In this document: one piece after another, positions 8,694 through 17,244 of the stretch
How positions within the stretch are numbered: position 1 is the stretch's first letter
Layout of the letters: every line of letters begins with the position of its first letter
Source of the DNA: Proteobacteria bacterium ST_bin12
GTDB taxonomy: Bacteria > Pseudomonadota > Gammaproteobacteria > Burkholderiales > Methylophilaceae
Direction of reading: 5' to 3'
Assembly (NCBI GenBank): GCA_002083635.1
Contig: MSXP01000002.1
Location: 1 to 64,000, forward strand
DNA: 64,000 bases
Program-made: the position numbers and the translations under genes
The notes under the pieces: generated by a model
Told to the model about the DNA's origin: nothing
Database searches by the model: none
What the model saw: the letters and a program-made list of their open reading frames with translations, nothing else

Positions 8694-8713
8694 ATAATTT
8701 ACTAAATTAGTAT

Positions 8714-9523
8714 TTACTTAATTTTATCTTTAAGTTCTTTTGCTACAAGAAGTAAATCAGCTTCTTTAATATCTTTCATTGCTAAATTTATTTCTTCCTC
8801 ACAAGCTGTTTTATCTGTAAAACATTTTGCATTTTCAGGTAGAACTTTTGCTAAATGTAAAGAAATAACTAATACTCTAATAGAGTCTTCAAGTTTATTT
8901 TTTGAGCCGTTTAATACTCTATCAATATCTTTTCTTATTTCTGCTATTCTTGTATTTGCATAATCTTCTGCAAATACACAATCTTTAAACATAGGTGTTC
9001 CTACTATTGAGCCGTTTCCTACACATACAAAAGTAAAAACTTCACCTTTCTTAATGTTCGAAATTTTATCAATGTTTGGCTCATCAAAATGGACTTGAGG
9101 ATTAAGAAATTGATTAGAACCATTCAAAGCTAGGTAAGGTTCATTACCTAAACCACTGTTAATACTTTCAACTCTACCTTTTAAATACAACATTTTTTTA
9201 TAATATTTTTGGTCAGCTCCAACTTGATTATCTTCATAAGCTTTTGCTACCTCATTTGACGACACAACTATTAAGCCATTTTGAAGTAAAGTATCTTCAC
9301 CTTGAATAAACAAATTTAACTCTTCTTCAAGTAAATAATTAAGAACTGTATTTTCTTTATCATTTAATGCATATTTTGATTTACTTTCATTATTTGAAGT
9401 ATTTTCATTAGTTAATTTATTTAAATTTGTATTTTCAGTTGAATTTTTATCATTACCAGCTAGAAAACCTATAATCATTAAAACAACAAAAATAATTCCA
9501 ATCCATTTCAAGAGCTTTCCCAT
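8714..9523 (-). CDS. Membrane-anchored protein with OB-fold (tRNA_anti-like) domain
   Basis: A 269-aa protein with one N-terminal membrane segment (residues about 4-22, WIGIIFVVLMIIGFLAG), an Asn/Ser/Thr-rich linker, then a segment at about 88-165 (VSSNEVAKAYEDNQ, YLKGRVESI, YLALNG) that matches the pattern of tRNA_anti-like OB-fold domains found in many small membrane or exported proteins. The C-terminal part contains two cysteines (CFTDKTAC). It lies 31 bp downstream of the coiled-coil gene on the same strand. Cargo of element 1; its role is unknown. Confidence 0.6.
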   Translation of the reverse strand: MGKLLKWIGIIFVVLMIIGFLAGNDKNSTENTNLNKLTNENTSNNESKSKYALNDKENTVLNYLLEEELNLFIQGEDTLLQNGLIVVSSNEVAKAYEDNQVGADQKYYKKMLYLKGRVESINSGLGNEPYLALNGSNQFLNPQVHFDEPNIDKISNIKKGEVFTFVCVGNGSIVGTPMFKDCVFAEDYANTRIAEIRKDIDRVLNGSKNKLEDSIRVLVISLHLAKVLPENAKCFTDKTACEEEINLAMKDIKEADLLLVAKELKDKIK

Positions 9524-9554
9524 AATATTTCCCTTATTATTAATTTTTAAGTAA

Positions 9555-9782
9555 TTACTCTTCTGCTTTTACTTCAACTACCTTCTTTTTAGCTTTAGTT
9601 TTATTTCTAATAACAAAACCATATTTATCAGCTTTCTCTTGTAAATCTTTTTTAATTGCATTTCTTACAGATTTAACTAAATCGGCTCTTTTTGTTTTTA
9701 ACTCTTCTAATTCTGTTTGCTTGCTTGTAATCTTTTTATCTAGCTCTTCAATATCTTTTGTAATTTTATCTAAATCTTCCAT
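9555..9782 (-). CDS. Small coiled-coil protein with basic tail
   Basis: A 75-aa protein: residues 1-45 are a heptad-rich coiled coil (Leu/Ile spaced with Lys/Glu), followed by DKYGFVIRNKTKAKKKVVEV. The layout of a coiled coil plus a Y-G and basic C-terminus vaguely recalls shortened H-NS-type proteins, but the typical H-NS DNA-binding core is not evident. It is transcribed with the OB-fold membrane gene. Function unknown. Confidence 0.5.
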   Translation of the reverse strand: MEDLDKITKDIEELDKKITSKQTELEELKTKRADLVKSVRNAIKKDLQEKADKYGFVIRNKTKAKKKVVEVKAEE

Positions 9783-9840
9783 TTTTAAACCCTTTTTATT
9801 TGTATGTAAAATTCGATACTACATTTATATTTTTATTTAA

Positions 9841-11235
9841 TCAATTATCTTGCAATTCAATCATTAAATTTAATAGTTCTTTTTCTTCTTCTGTGTTTAA
9901 ACCCTCTAGTTTTCTTTTAGCTTTTAAAATATTAGCTTTTTTCATTTTATCAACTTCTGTAAATACAGGGTTAAAGTAGTGTTTAAAGTTAATATCAATA
10001 CTACCGTGCCCTTGGCTTGCAAGCATTCCTGATTGTGTGTTTAAACCATTGTGTTTGTCGCTTGTGTGTATTTCTTCAAACTTCCTTACAGATTGAAAAC
10101 CTAAAAGCTTTGCAATTAAAATTGTGTTGTCATTTCCACCTATTGAAAGCATTTTACTAATTTTAGTTCTTCTTAAATCATGGAAATGAATATCTCTCAT
10201 TCCATTTTTTAACATCAGTTCCGAAAATACTTTACTAAAACCCATTAAAGAATATGTAAAAAATCTATCACCAGTAGCTTTTTCTGCTGGTGTTAATGTC
10301 ATTAAAAACTCTCTTGCTACTTCATCTAAATATACTTCTCTACTTTTACCTGATTTAGTAATTGGTAAATGAATAAATTTAAAATTATCTTTAATTTGTG
10401 ATTTTTTTAAAAATACTATTTCTGATTTTCGCATTGATGTTAGTAATGAAAGCTTACAAATATTTGCAAGTTGTGGGTTTGAATAAGAATTGATTAAATT
10501 TAAAAAATTTAATTCTTCTTCTTCGTTCAATATTCTTTTTCTTATGTTGATAGTATTTTGAAGTAGTGATTTATCGTAATCTCTTACTGGGTTTTTAATA
10601 GGTTCTAATTTTTCATCAAAATAGATAAGTTTATTATATACATTTGAGATAAAAGTTAATTCTCGTGCTACCGATACAGGTAAAACTGCCCTTGCTTGTC
10701 TAGTTCCTTTTAACCTCGTTCTAATATAGTTGTTTATATCAATCGGTTTAATTTCTGTTCTTATATCAAAATTTTTAAAATCTCTTAATACGATTGGCTC
10801 GTGGTCTATACCCATTTCGTATTTTTCTTGATAAGTTATATACCTATCTACGATTGCAGTATTACAAATACGATTAATAAAAGCTTTTTTCATAGCTTGG
10901 TTTCGTTTGATTAGTTCTGTGCTAGGTAATCTATTAAAAACATATTCATTTAAATACATATTTGCAAAATAACCAAAGGTGTAATTTTCGTTGTTATCTC
11001 TTTGAAATTCTAAAAGCTGGTTTAGTCTTTCTTCTTCTGTAATTGAATAGATAAGCTCTTTACCTTTTTCTAATTTAGATAGTTGTAAAAAACTTTTTGC
11101 CTCTAACAAATTATCAAAGTAGTTATTTGATTTGCCTTTGAAATCTTTTCTAGTAATTCTTACTCTATACTTCGTAGTAGTTGATTTATCAGCATTAGTC
11201 CAAGTGATTATTTGAATGCCTCTTGGTGGTTTCAT
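9841..11235 (-). CDS. Tyrosine recombinase (integrase) of element 1
   Basis: A 464-aa integrase with an N-terminal arm-binding-like region (PRGIQIITWTNADKS, KYRVRITRKDF), a core-binding region and a C-terminal catalytic domain. Visible catalytic residues are Arg269 (SMRKSEI), His352 and Arg355 (HDLRR), His410 and the nucleophile Tyr420 (HYF). It shares its N-terminal signature and catalytic spacing with the integrase at 19472. Its 5' end faces the right attachment site about 170 bp away and is divergent from msrA. It is expected to recombine the 14-bp cores in msrA. Confidence 0.9.
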   Translation of the reverse strand: MKPPRGIQIITWTNADKSTTTKYRVRITRKDFKGKSNNYFDNLLEAKSFLQLSKLEKGKELIYSITEEERLNQLLEFQRDNNENYTFGYFANMYLNEYVFNRLPSTELIKRNQAMKKAFINRICNTAIVDRYITYQEKYEMGIDHEPIVLRDFKNFDIRTEIKPIDINNYIRTRLKGTRQARAVLPVSVARELTFISNVYNKLIYFDEKLEPIKNPVRDYDKSLLQNTINIRKRILNEEEELNFLNLINSYSNPQLANICKLSLLTSMRKSEIVFLKKSQIKDNFKFIHLPITKSGKSREVYLDEVAREFLMTLTPAEKATGDRFFTYSLMGFSKVFSELMLKNGMRDIHFHDLRRTKISKMLSIGGNDNTILIAKLLGFQSVRKFEEIHTSDKHNGLNTQSGMLASQGHGSIDINFKHYFNPVFTEVDKMKKANILKAKRKLEGLNTEEEKELLNLMIELQDN

Positions 11236-11253
11236 TCTTGCCGCCTTAAATAT

Positions 11254-11315
11254 TTGGGTGAATTCCTGGGCAAATATTAAATCAAATAACCCAAAAATAC
11301 AAACTTTTAGGTGAA
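11254..11315 (+). repeat. GGGTGAA-type repeats near right end of element 1
   Basis: TTGGGTGAA at 11254-11262 (identical to the left-end copies at 2141 and 2153), a degenerate CCTGGGCAA at 11265-11273 and AGGTGAA at 11309-11315. They lie between the integrase start and the msrA attachment core, where recombinase arm sites or an integrase operator would be expected. Confidence 0.45.
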
Positions 11316-11372
11316 ATAAATATTTAAGTTAAATTTATTAAACTCAATTAAAACATATAGATAGGTAAAATT

Positions 11373-11924
11373 ATGAACGAAAATATTGCTGTGTTTGCTG
11401 GGGGTTGTTTTTGGTGTACCGAGCCAGTGTTTAGCCAATTAATTGGCGTTAACAAAGTTGTATCTGGCTATATTGGCGGCCACACGCTTAACCCTACTTA
11501 CAAAGATATTTGCAACGGCGATACTGGCCATGCAGAAGGCATACAAATTACTTTTGATGCAGACCAAGTTAGTTTTGAAACTTTGCTAGAAGTGTTTTTT
11601 GCATCGCATGACCCCACCACATTGAATCGTCAGGGTAATGATGTTGGTACACAATATCGTTCTGCTGTATTTTGCCAAAATGCCGAACAGCGTGATGCAA
11701 CAATCAAAATGGTCGAGGTGCTGAATGATAAAAAAATGTTTGGCTCTCCCATTGTGACGCAGATTAATGGCCCAGATACATTTTATCCAGCTGAAAGTTA
11801 CCATCAATATTATTTTGAAAAGAACCCTGGTCAGCCTTATTGTTTGGCGGTTGCGGCGCCAAAAAAGGAAAAAATAAGGACGAAGTATTCAGCGTTAATA
11901 AAAGATTTATCGCAGGATGCTTAA
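11373..11924 (+). CDS. msrA: Peptide methionine (S)-S-oxide reductase MsrA
   Basis: A full-length 183-aa MsrA with the catalytic GGCFWCTE motif (residues 10-17), the G-Y-x-G-G-H and TGHAE segments, and YHQYYFEKNPGQPYC near the C-terminus. Family role: reduction of S-methionine sulfoxide in proteins using thioredoxin. It is a chimera: the first 10-15 codons and the ribosome site (ATAGGTAAAATT before ATG) come from element 1, and the rest is the host gene, whose native start is stranded at 1999. Expression therefore now depends on element promoter sequence. Confidence 0.95.
   Translation: MNENIAVFAGGCFWCTEPVFSQLIGVNKVVSGYIGGHTLNPTYKDICNGDTGHAEGIQITFDADQVSFETLLEVFFASHDPTTLNRQGNDVGTQYRSAVFCQNAEQRDATIKMVEVLNDKKMFGSPIVTQINGPDTFYPAESYHQYYFEKNPGQPYCLAVAAPKKEKIRTKYSALIKDLSQDA
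11403..11416 (+). repeat. Right attachment-site core of element 1 (in msrA codons)
   Basis: Second copy of the 14-bp GGTTGTTTTTGGTG core, codons 11-15 of the intact msrA. Sequence to the left, including the msrA start codon, is element DNA; sequence to the right is host msrA. Confidence 0.8.
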
Positions 11925-11943
11925 TTTTTTGGATGATTTTTAG

Positions 11944-11965
11944 GGTTAAGTTTTACTACTTAACC
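11944..11965. terminator. Hairpin between convergent msrA and corA
   Basis: Perfect 8-bp stem GGTTAAGT/ACTTAACC with a 6-nt loop. It overlaps the last codons of corA, which is convergent with msrA. It belongs to a set of GGTTAAG hairpins seen in several intergenic regions. Confidence 0.55.
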
Positions 11966-13058
11966 ACTGCCTTCGCCAAAAAATGACAATCATAATAAAT
12001 GCAATGGTTGCCATTAAGCTAATTGCCCACCAAAATCCATCTGCATTTTTTAGCAAAGGCATGCTTTCAAAGTTCATGCCGAAAATGCCTGCAATTAGGG
12101 TGGCTGGCATAAACAGCATGGCCACCACCGTTAAAGCACGCACCTCTAAATTAACACGCTGGCTAACGCTAGCCATATAAATATCCATCATGCCGCTTAA
12201 ACTGTCGCGAATTGATTCTAGCGACTCAATAAAATTGACTGCGTGGTCGTACACATCACGCAAGTACGGCATAGTAGCGGGTTTAAAAAAGTCATTCTCA
12301 TTACGCGTTAAGTTATTAATCACTTCACGCAGTGGCCACACAGCGCGGCGCAGCTCAATACTCACATGTTTTAACTGATGAATGGTATGCAGCATGGCGT
12401 TAGTTCGTCGGCTCAGTAGCAAATCTTCTAGCGTTTCGCTGGCATCGTTTACGTCATCTAGCACACTAAAATATCTATCCACCACGCTATCTAGCAGCGC
12501 ATAGGCCAAGTAATCGATACCTAAATCGCGAATATGCGCACCAGCTACACGCATGCGCGTACGAACTGGCTCAAAAATGCCAGTAGAGCGCTCTTGAAAA
12601 GTAAGCAGATAATCGCGCCCCAACACAAAACTGACCTGCTCAGAATCCATCGTCATGCTGGCTTTGTCATATTTAAAACTACGCGTTTCTAAAAAAACAT
12701 AGTCTTCAAATTCATCAATCTTAGGGCGCTGGTGGGTATTTAATATGTCTTCTAACACCAGCGGATGCAAATGGAACAAGTCGCCCACTTGTTTAATCAA
12801 CGCGGTATCGTGCACGCCATGAACGTTGAGCCACAACTTTTTGCCTGTGCTGGTGTAATCGCTTAATTTAAAAGTGGAAAGCTCATGTGCAGTTAACAGC
12901 TTTTCGGTTAAACCTGCCGCGTCGTATGCCATAATTGTGACGGTAGGCTTATCCATTTGGGATAAATTAGCATCCATTACGCCCACATAAACCAAAGATC
13001 CAGGCGGCATACCAATTTTTTTAGAGAGGCGTTTTCTGGATTTGTGATTTTTTTTCAT
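11946..13058 (-). CDS. corA: CorA-family magnesium/cobalt transporter
   Basis: A 370-aa protein with the long cytoplasmic domain of CorA and two C-terminal membrane helices. The signature GMN motif (IFGMNFESMPLL) ends the first helix, with a second helix (WAISLMATIAFIMIVIFW) after it. Family role: channel-mediated uptake of Mg2+ (also Co2+/Ni2+) as a pentamer. The start ATG 13058 gives the usual length; a very basic N-terminus (KKNHKSRKRLSKK) precedes the domain. It sits alone between convergent msrA and a co-directional small membrane protein gene. Confidence 0.92.
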   Translation of the reverse strand: MKKNHKSRKRLSKKIGMPPGSLVYVGVMDANLSQMDKPTVTIMAYDAAGLTEKLLTAHELSTFKLSDYTSTGKKLWLNVHGVHDTALIKQVGDLFHLHPLVLEDILNTHQRPKIDEFEDYVFLETRSFKYDKASMTMDSEQVSFVLGRDYLLTFQERSTGIFEPVRTRMRVAGAHIRDLGIDYLAYALLDSVVDRYFSVLDDVNDASETLEDLLLSRRTNAMLHTIHQLKHVSIELRRAVWPLREVINNLTRNENDFFKPATMPYLRDVYDHAVNFIESLESIRDSLSGMMDIYMASVSQRVNLEVRALTVVAMLFMPATLIAGIFGMNFESMPLLKNADGFWWAISLMATIAFIMIVIFWRRQWLSSKT

Positions 13059-13073
13059 GATTCAGATAAAACT

Positions 13074-13604
13074 TTACTTGTTTTTCAATTCTTTAAAGAT
13101 TTGCGAAAGCGTTTTAAAAACATCAACGTACGCAAAACCAGTAAATAAAAAGGAGGGCGCATATGCTATTGTCAGTATTTCTATTGATATATTTCCACCT
13201 TCTTGATTAATCATTAGATTAAAAGTTGCAACAATAAACCCCCATATAACAGCTACTGAATAATAGATAGTTGCTATGAAAACACGCTCTGCGGCTAATA
13301 AAGAGTTAGAGTGATTTTCAATATTAACAGCACGCGCTCTGCTGTATAACAAGCTGCTCAAAGCGATTAAAATTGCCAAAGGCGTTAGGACATAAATCCC
13401 CAGAGACTCAATTTGAGAGTTCTCAACTGCAAGTCGATATAGCACATACAAAGATGCAAGTGGCAAAGCAACTACTAAAGTTGATTTTAGTGCTTTCCAG
13501 AACACATCATAGGCAATAATTTTATATATTATAAATATGCTCTCATACGTCAGCTTGGTAATTCTTAATATTTTCTTATAGTAGTTTAGCAATTTGTGCG
13601 TCAC
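13074..13604 (-). CDS. Hypothetical membrane protein downstream of glnS
   Basis: About 176 aa with four probable membrane segments (residues about 35-60, 75-92, 108-130 and 145-165 of the longer reading). No family recognised. A GTG at 13604-13602 overlaps the glnS stop as GTGA, suggesting translational coupling; a TTG at 13613 is an alternative start. No strong ribosome site is present for either. The sequence is more AT-rich than glnS. It is followed 15 bp later by corA on the same strand. Confidence 0.6.
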   Translation of the reverse strand: MTHKLLNYYKKILRITKLTYESIFIIYKIIAYDVFWKALKSTLVVALPLASLYVLYRLAVENSQIESLGIYVLTPLAILIALSSLLYSRARAVNIENHSNSLLAAERVFIATIYYSVAVIWGFIVATFNLMINQEGGNISIEILTIAYAPSFLFTGFAYVDVFKTLSQIFKELKNK

Positions 13605-15367
13605 TTCTGCCAAGCATCCCGCAAAGTTACCGTGCGGTTAAATACTGGTTTGCCAGCAACGCTGTCTTTTTTATCTGCAACAAAATAACCATGACGTTCA
13701 AACTGGAATCTATCTTCTGCTTTTGCGTCTTTTAAGCTGGGCTCTAATTGTGCGGTAATGGTTTTTACAGAATCGGGATTTAAGTCATTCAAATAGTCTC
13801 TATCACCAGAACCCGGGTACGCTTCTTTGAATAATCTATCGTATAAACGAATCTCTGCCGCGTAGGCATGTTGCGCGCTGACCCAATGGATATTGCCTTT
13901 GACTTTGATGGCATCTGACCCAGGCGTGCCAGATTTGGTATCTGGCAGGTAGTCGCAATGTACCACTGTAACTTTGCCTGCAGCGTCTTTTTCAAAGTCT
14001 GTACATTTGACCACATAGCCATAACGCAGGCGTACCATGCCGTCTGGCGTTAGCCTGAAAAAGCCTTTGCTTGGCGTTTCCATAAAATCTTCGGCTTCTA
14101 TCCATAGTTCTCGGGTTAAGGGCACAACGCGTTTGCCTAATTCGGGTTTGAGCGGATGGTTAGGTGCAAAGCACTCTTCTACTTGATTGGCAGGATAATT
14201 ATCAATCACCAACTTAATCGGATCTAGCACAGCAATTCTTCGCTCTGCAGAGTCGTTAAGTACTTCTCGCATGCAGTCTTCTAAGATGGTGTATTCAATC
14301 CAAGAATCAGCTTTACTGACGCCAATACGGTCTGTAAATAACTTAAAGCCTTCTGCCACATAGCCACGGCGGCGCGCGCCTGCTAGGGTTGGCAGGCGTG
14401 GGTCATCCCAGCCTGATACATGTTTTTGTTCAACTAAATCGATTAATTTGCGTTTTGAAAGCACCACATAAGTTAGATTTAAGCGTGCAAATTCATATTG
14501 TTTTGGCAAAGGGTGCGCTAATAAACCTGCTTCTGCCAAGCGCTCTAATAACCAATCGTAAAACGGGCGTTGGTCCTCAAATTCTAGCGTGCAAATGGAA
14601 TGCGTAATTTGCTCTAGCGCGTCTTCAATCGGGTGAGCAAATGTGTACATGGGGTAAATACACCATGTATCGCCTGTGTTGTGGTGATGCGCACGGCGCA
14701 CACGGTAAATTGCAGGATCGCGCAGATTGATGTTTGGCGATGCCATATCGATTTTAGCGCGTAAAATCAGGCTGCCATCGGCATGCTTGCCATCACGCAT
14801 TTCGCGGAATAGTTGCAGATTTTCTGCCACACTGCGATTGCGCCAAGGTGAATTTTTGCCAGGCTCTGTCAGCGTGCCGCGGGTTTCGCGCATTTCATCG
14901 GCGGTTTGACTATCTACAAAAGCATGGCCATTTTCAATCAGGCTTTCTGCCGCACGATACATAAAATCGAAATAGTTGCTGGCGAAATATAGGTTGGATT
15001 CAGCACCATTTACCCAATTAAAGCCAAGCCACTGCACCGCGTCAGAGATGCTATCCACATATTCTTGGCTCTCTTTTTCAGGGTTGGTATCATCAAAACG
15101 CAGATGGCATACGCCAGAATAATCGCGCGCTAAACCAAAATTTAAAAAGATACTTTTGGCATGACCAATATGCAGATAACCATTGGGTTCTGGCGGAAAG
15201 CGGGTGCGTATTTTGGCGGAGTCAATTTGACCTCTAGCTTGATGCGTTGCATCGCCTGGGCTACCTGCCCATTTTTTATTGGCGAATTTGTTATCGGCTA
15301 AATCGTGCTCAACAATGGCGCGAATAAAGTTTGAACCTAGTGGAATCGGAGTTTTTTCTGCGGACAT
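13601..15367 (-). CDS. glnS: Glutaminyl-tRNA synthetase
   Basis: A 588-aa class I synthetase with PPEPNGYLHIGHAKS (HIGH motif, about residues 57-71), the FDDTNPEKE motif, and VVLSKRKL as the KMSKS-type loop. The C-terminal anticodon-binding beta-barrels extend to LRDAWQK. The length agrees with proteobacterial GlnRS, with a slightly longer N-terminus. It charges tRNA-Gln. Start ATG 15367 follows an AAGATATTCG leader. The downstream membrane protein gene overlaps its stop. Confidence 0.97.
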   Translation of the reverse strand: MSAEKTPIPLGSNFIRAIVEHDLADNKFANKKWAGSPGDATHQARGQIDSAKIRTRFPPEPNGYLHIGHAKSIFLNFGLARDYSGVCHLRFDDTNPEKESQEYVDSISDAVQWLGFNWVNGAESNLYFASNYFDFMYRAAESLIENGHAFVDSQTADEMRETRGTLTEPGKNSPWRNRSVAENLQLFREMRDGKHADGSLILRAKIDMASPNINLRDPAIYRVRRAHHHNTGDTWCIYPMYTFAHPIEDALEQITHSICTLEFEDQRPFYDWLLERLAEAGLLAHPLPKQYEFARLNLTYVVLSKRKLIDLVEQKHVSGWDDPRLPTLAGARRRGYVAEGFKLFTDRIGVSKADSWIEYTILEDCMREVLNDSAERRIAVLDPIKLVIDNYPANQVEECFAPNHPLKPELGKRVVPLTRELWIEAEDFMETPSKGFFRLTPDGMVRLRYGYVVKCTDFEKDAAGKVTVVHCDYLPDTKSGTPGSDAIKVKGNIHWVSAQHAYAAEIRLYDRLFKEAYPGSGDRDYLNDLNPDSVKTITAQLEPSLKDAKAEDRFQFERHGYFVADKKDSVAGKPVFNRTVTLRDAWQK

Positions 15368-15502
15368 AAGATATTCGTATCGTTTTTTGTAAGCTAATAA
15401 TCACGATATTTTACACGCTTGAATTGGATTGCGGGTGGCTTCGATTGACTAAAGAGGTAGGCATTTGCTGTGATAAACTTCAATAAATTTAATCAAAACA
15501 AT

Positions 15503-16489
15503 ATGAGCAATTTAACTTTTCCTATTTTACAGTTGCTGGCGGATGGCCAATTTCATTCTGGCGAAGCGCTAGCACAGCAGTTTAAAGTGACGCGAGCCAC
15601 GATTTGGAACGCGATTAAACACGCAGAAGCGCTGGGTATTACGATTTTTTCGGTGCGTGGGCGCGGCTATAAATTACCACAAGCCATTGATTATTTAGAC
15701 AAAAATTTAGTGTTAAGTGCAATCGGCGAACAGCGTGAATGGTTTAATTTATTTATTCTGGATGAAATTGCATCGACCAATACCTATCTGATGCAGCAAA
15801 AAAACGTTGCCCATGCCACTTGTGTAGCGGCGCATATTCAAACGAGCGGCCGTGGCAGGCGTGGCCGAACTTGGGTTTCTCAATTAGGCGCGAGTTTAAC
15901 TTTTTCACTGGTGTGGCGCTTTCAATGCGGTGCGGCTGCTTTATCGGGTTTAAGTTTGGCAGTAGGTGTGGCGTTGATGCGTGCTTTGCAAAACCTTGGG
16001 GTTAATCAAGCGCAATTAAAATGGCCAAATGATGTGCTGGTTGAAGGCAAAAAGCTAGCGGGTATATTAATTGAGCTACAGGGCGATTTAGATGGGCCAA
16101 GTACTGCGGTGATTGGCGTGGGTATTAATTTGAATCTACCTAAAGAGGTGATTGAGGTGATTAGTCAACCTACAACCGATTTGAATACAATATCTAGTAA
16201 TCCGATTAATCAAAATGTTTTATTAGGCACATTACTAAAGCATTTGGCAGAAGTGTTAAGCCGCTTTGAGCAGTTTGGATTTGTTGGTTTACGGGATGAA
16301 TGGGTCAGTTATCATGCTTATCATCAGCAGCCTTTGCGTATGTTGTTGCCCAATGGTACAGAAGTTTTGGGCGTAGTTAAAAATGTGGCGGATGATGGTA
16401 TTTTGTTGGTGGAAACGTCGCTTGGCTTGCAGCGTTTTTCAGCGGGTGAAATATCGTTAAGAGGCGTCAATAAAGGATCTTTGGCCTAA
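15503..16489 (+). CDS. birA: Bifunctional biotin ligase / biotin operon repressor BirA
   Basis: From ATG 15503 the product is 328 aa; a GTG at 15470 in frame would add 11 residues with no better ribosome site. Residues 1-60 form a winged helix (FHSGEALAQQFKVTRATIW, then RGRGYKL). The ligase domain follows with the biotinyl-AMP motif SGRGRRGR, LKWPNDVLVEGKKLAGIL and IGVGIN, then a C-terminal SH3-like cap (VVKNVADDGILLVE). Family role: biotinylation of AccB and repression of biotin genes. Its stop overlaps the coaX start (TAATG), forming a birA-coaX-SPOR operon. Confidence 0.93.
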   Translation: MSNLTFPILQLLADGQFHSGEALAQQFKVTRATIWNAIKHAEALGITIFSVRGRGYKLPQAIDYLDKNLVLSAIGEQREWFNLFILDEIASTNTYLMQQKNVAHATCVAAHIQTSGRGRRGRTWVSQLGASLTFSLVWRFQCGAAALSGLSLAVGVALMRALQNLGVNQAQLKWPNDVLVEGKKLAGILIELQGDLDGPSTAVIGVGINLNLPKEVIEVISQPTTDLNTISSNPINQNVLLGTLLKHLAEVLSRFEQFGFVGLRDEWVSYHAYHQQPLRMLLPNGTEVLGVVKNVADDGILLVETSLGLQRFSAGEISLRGVNKGSLA

Positions 16490-17244
16490 TGCTGTTGGTG
16501 ATTGATAGCGGCAATACCCGCACTAAATGGGCTTTGGTGGATGGCGCAGGTGTGATGCAAGAAACTACCGTTTGTTTGAATACCGATTTAGCGACATCAC
16601 AATTGAAGCAATCGGCGCAAAAGGCCAATCAAGCGCTTATTGCCAATGTGGCGGGTGAGGCTTTAGCGCATCAAATTACAAAATTAATTGCACCACTACG
16701 CGCAAAATTTATTGTTGCTAAGCGACAAGCTGGCGATGTGATTAATCACTATGAGCAAGTCGAAAAGTTGGGTGCAGACCGTTGGGCTAGTTTAATCGCT
16801 GCTTGGCATATCACTCATCAACCGACTGTAGTCATTAACGCAGGTACGGCAATTACCATTGATTGCTTGAGTGCTGACAATGACAATAAAGGTTTGTTTT
16901 TGGGCGGTACTATTATGCCAGGCTTGTTCCTCATGAAAGCCGCGCTAACACATAACGCGGCGCAATTAAAGATAGGTGAAGGGCGCTATATTGACTTTCC
17001 ACTTAGCACACAAAATGCCATTCAAACAGGTTGCTTAAATGCCGCAATTGGTGCGATTATCATGATGCATAATCAACTTCAACATGCGTGTGGTTTACCA
17101 CCAAAGATACTGATTAGTGGCGGCGATGCAGCAAAAATTGCAGACGCGCTATTGATACATTTAAACGTAGATAAAAATCACGTTATGATAGTTGAAAACC
17201 TTGTTTTACAAGGCTTAGCAATATTACAGAAAGAAACGATATGA
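16489..17244 (+). CDS. coaX: Type III pantothenate kinase
   Basis: A 251-aa kinase of the ASKHA fold. Visible motifs are DSGNTRTKWAL at the N-terminus (phosphate loop), GADRWASLIAA, the NAGTAITIDCL motif at about residues 116-126 and GGTIMPGL. Family role: ATP-dependent phosphorylation of pantothenate, first step of CoA synthesis; type III enzymes need a monovalent cation. The start overlaps the birA stop by one base, and the following gene starts at an ATGA overlap. Confidence 0.95.
   Translation: MLLVIDSGNTRTKWALVDGAGVMQETTVCLNTDLATSQLKQSAQKANQALIANVAGEALAHQITKLIAPLRAKFIVAKRQAGDVINHYEQVEKLGADRWASLIAAWHITHQPTVVINAGTAITIDCLSADNDNKGLFLGGTIMPGLFLMKAALTHNAAQLKIGEGRYIDFPLSTQNAIQTGCLNAAIGAIIMMHNQLQHACGLPPKILISGGDAAKIADALLIHLNVDKNHVMIVENLVLQGLAILQKETI

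Larger units (their letters stand above)
2046..11402. mobile_element. Integrative mobilizable element 1, inserted in msrA
   Basis: About 9.4 kb of strongly AT-rich DNA bounded by the 14-bp cores at 2032-2045 and 11403-11416. It contains a tyrosine integrase next to the right end, a MobF relaxase-helicase with a ribbon-helix-helix partner, a DUF3987-like ATPase with iteron-like repeats upstream, and unassigned small genes. No type IV secretion genes are present, so transfer would need a helper system. The right end carries a substitute 5' end for msrA, so integration does not destroy the gene. The boundary choice follows from the split msrA reading frame. Confidence 0.8.

Noticed and set aside
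9555..9782. H-NS-like nucleoid protein
   Set aside because: Coiled coil and a short Y-G motif are present, but the conserved H-NS DNA-binding core is not; left as unassigned.
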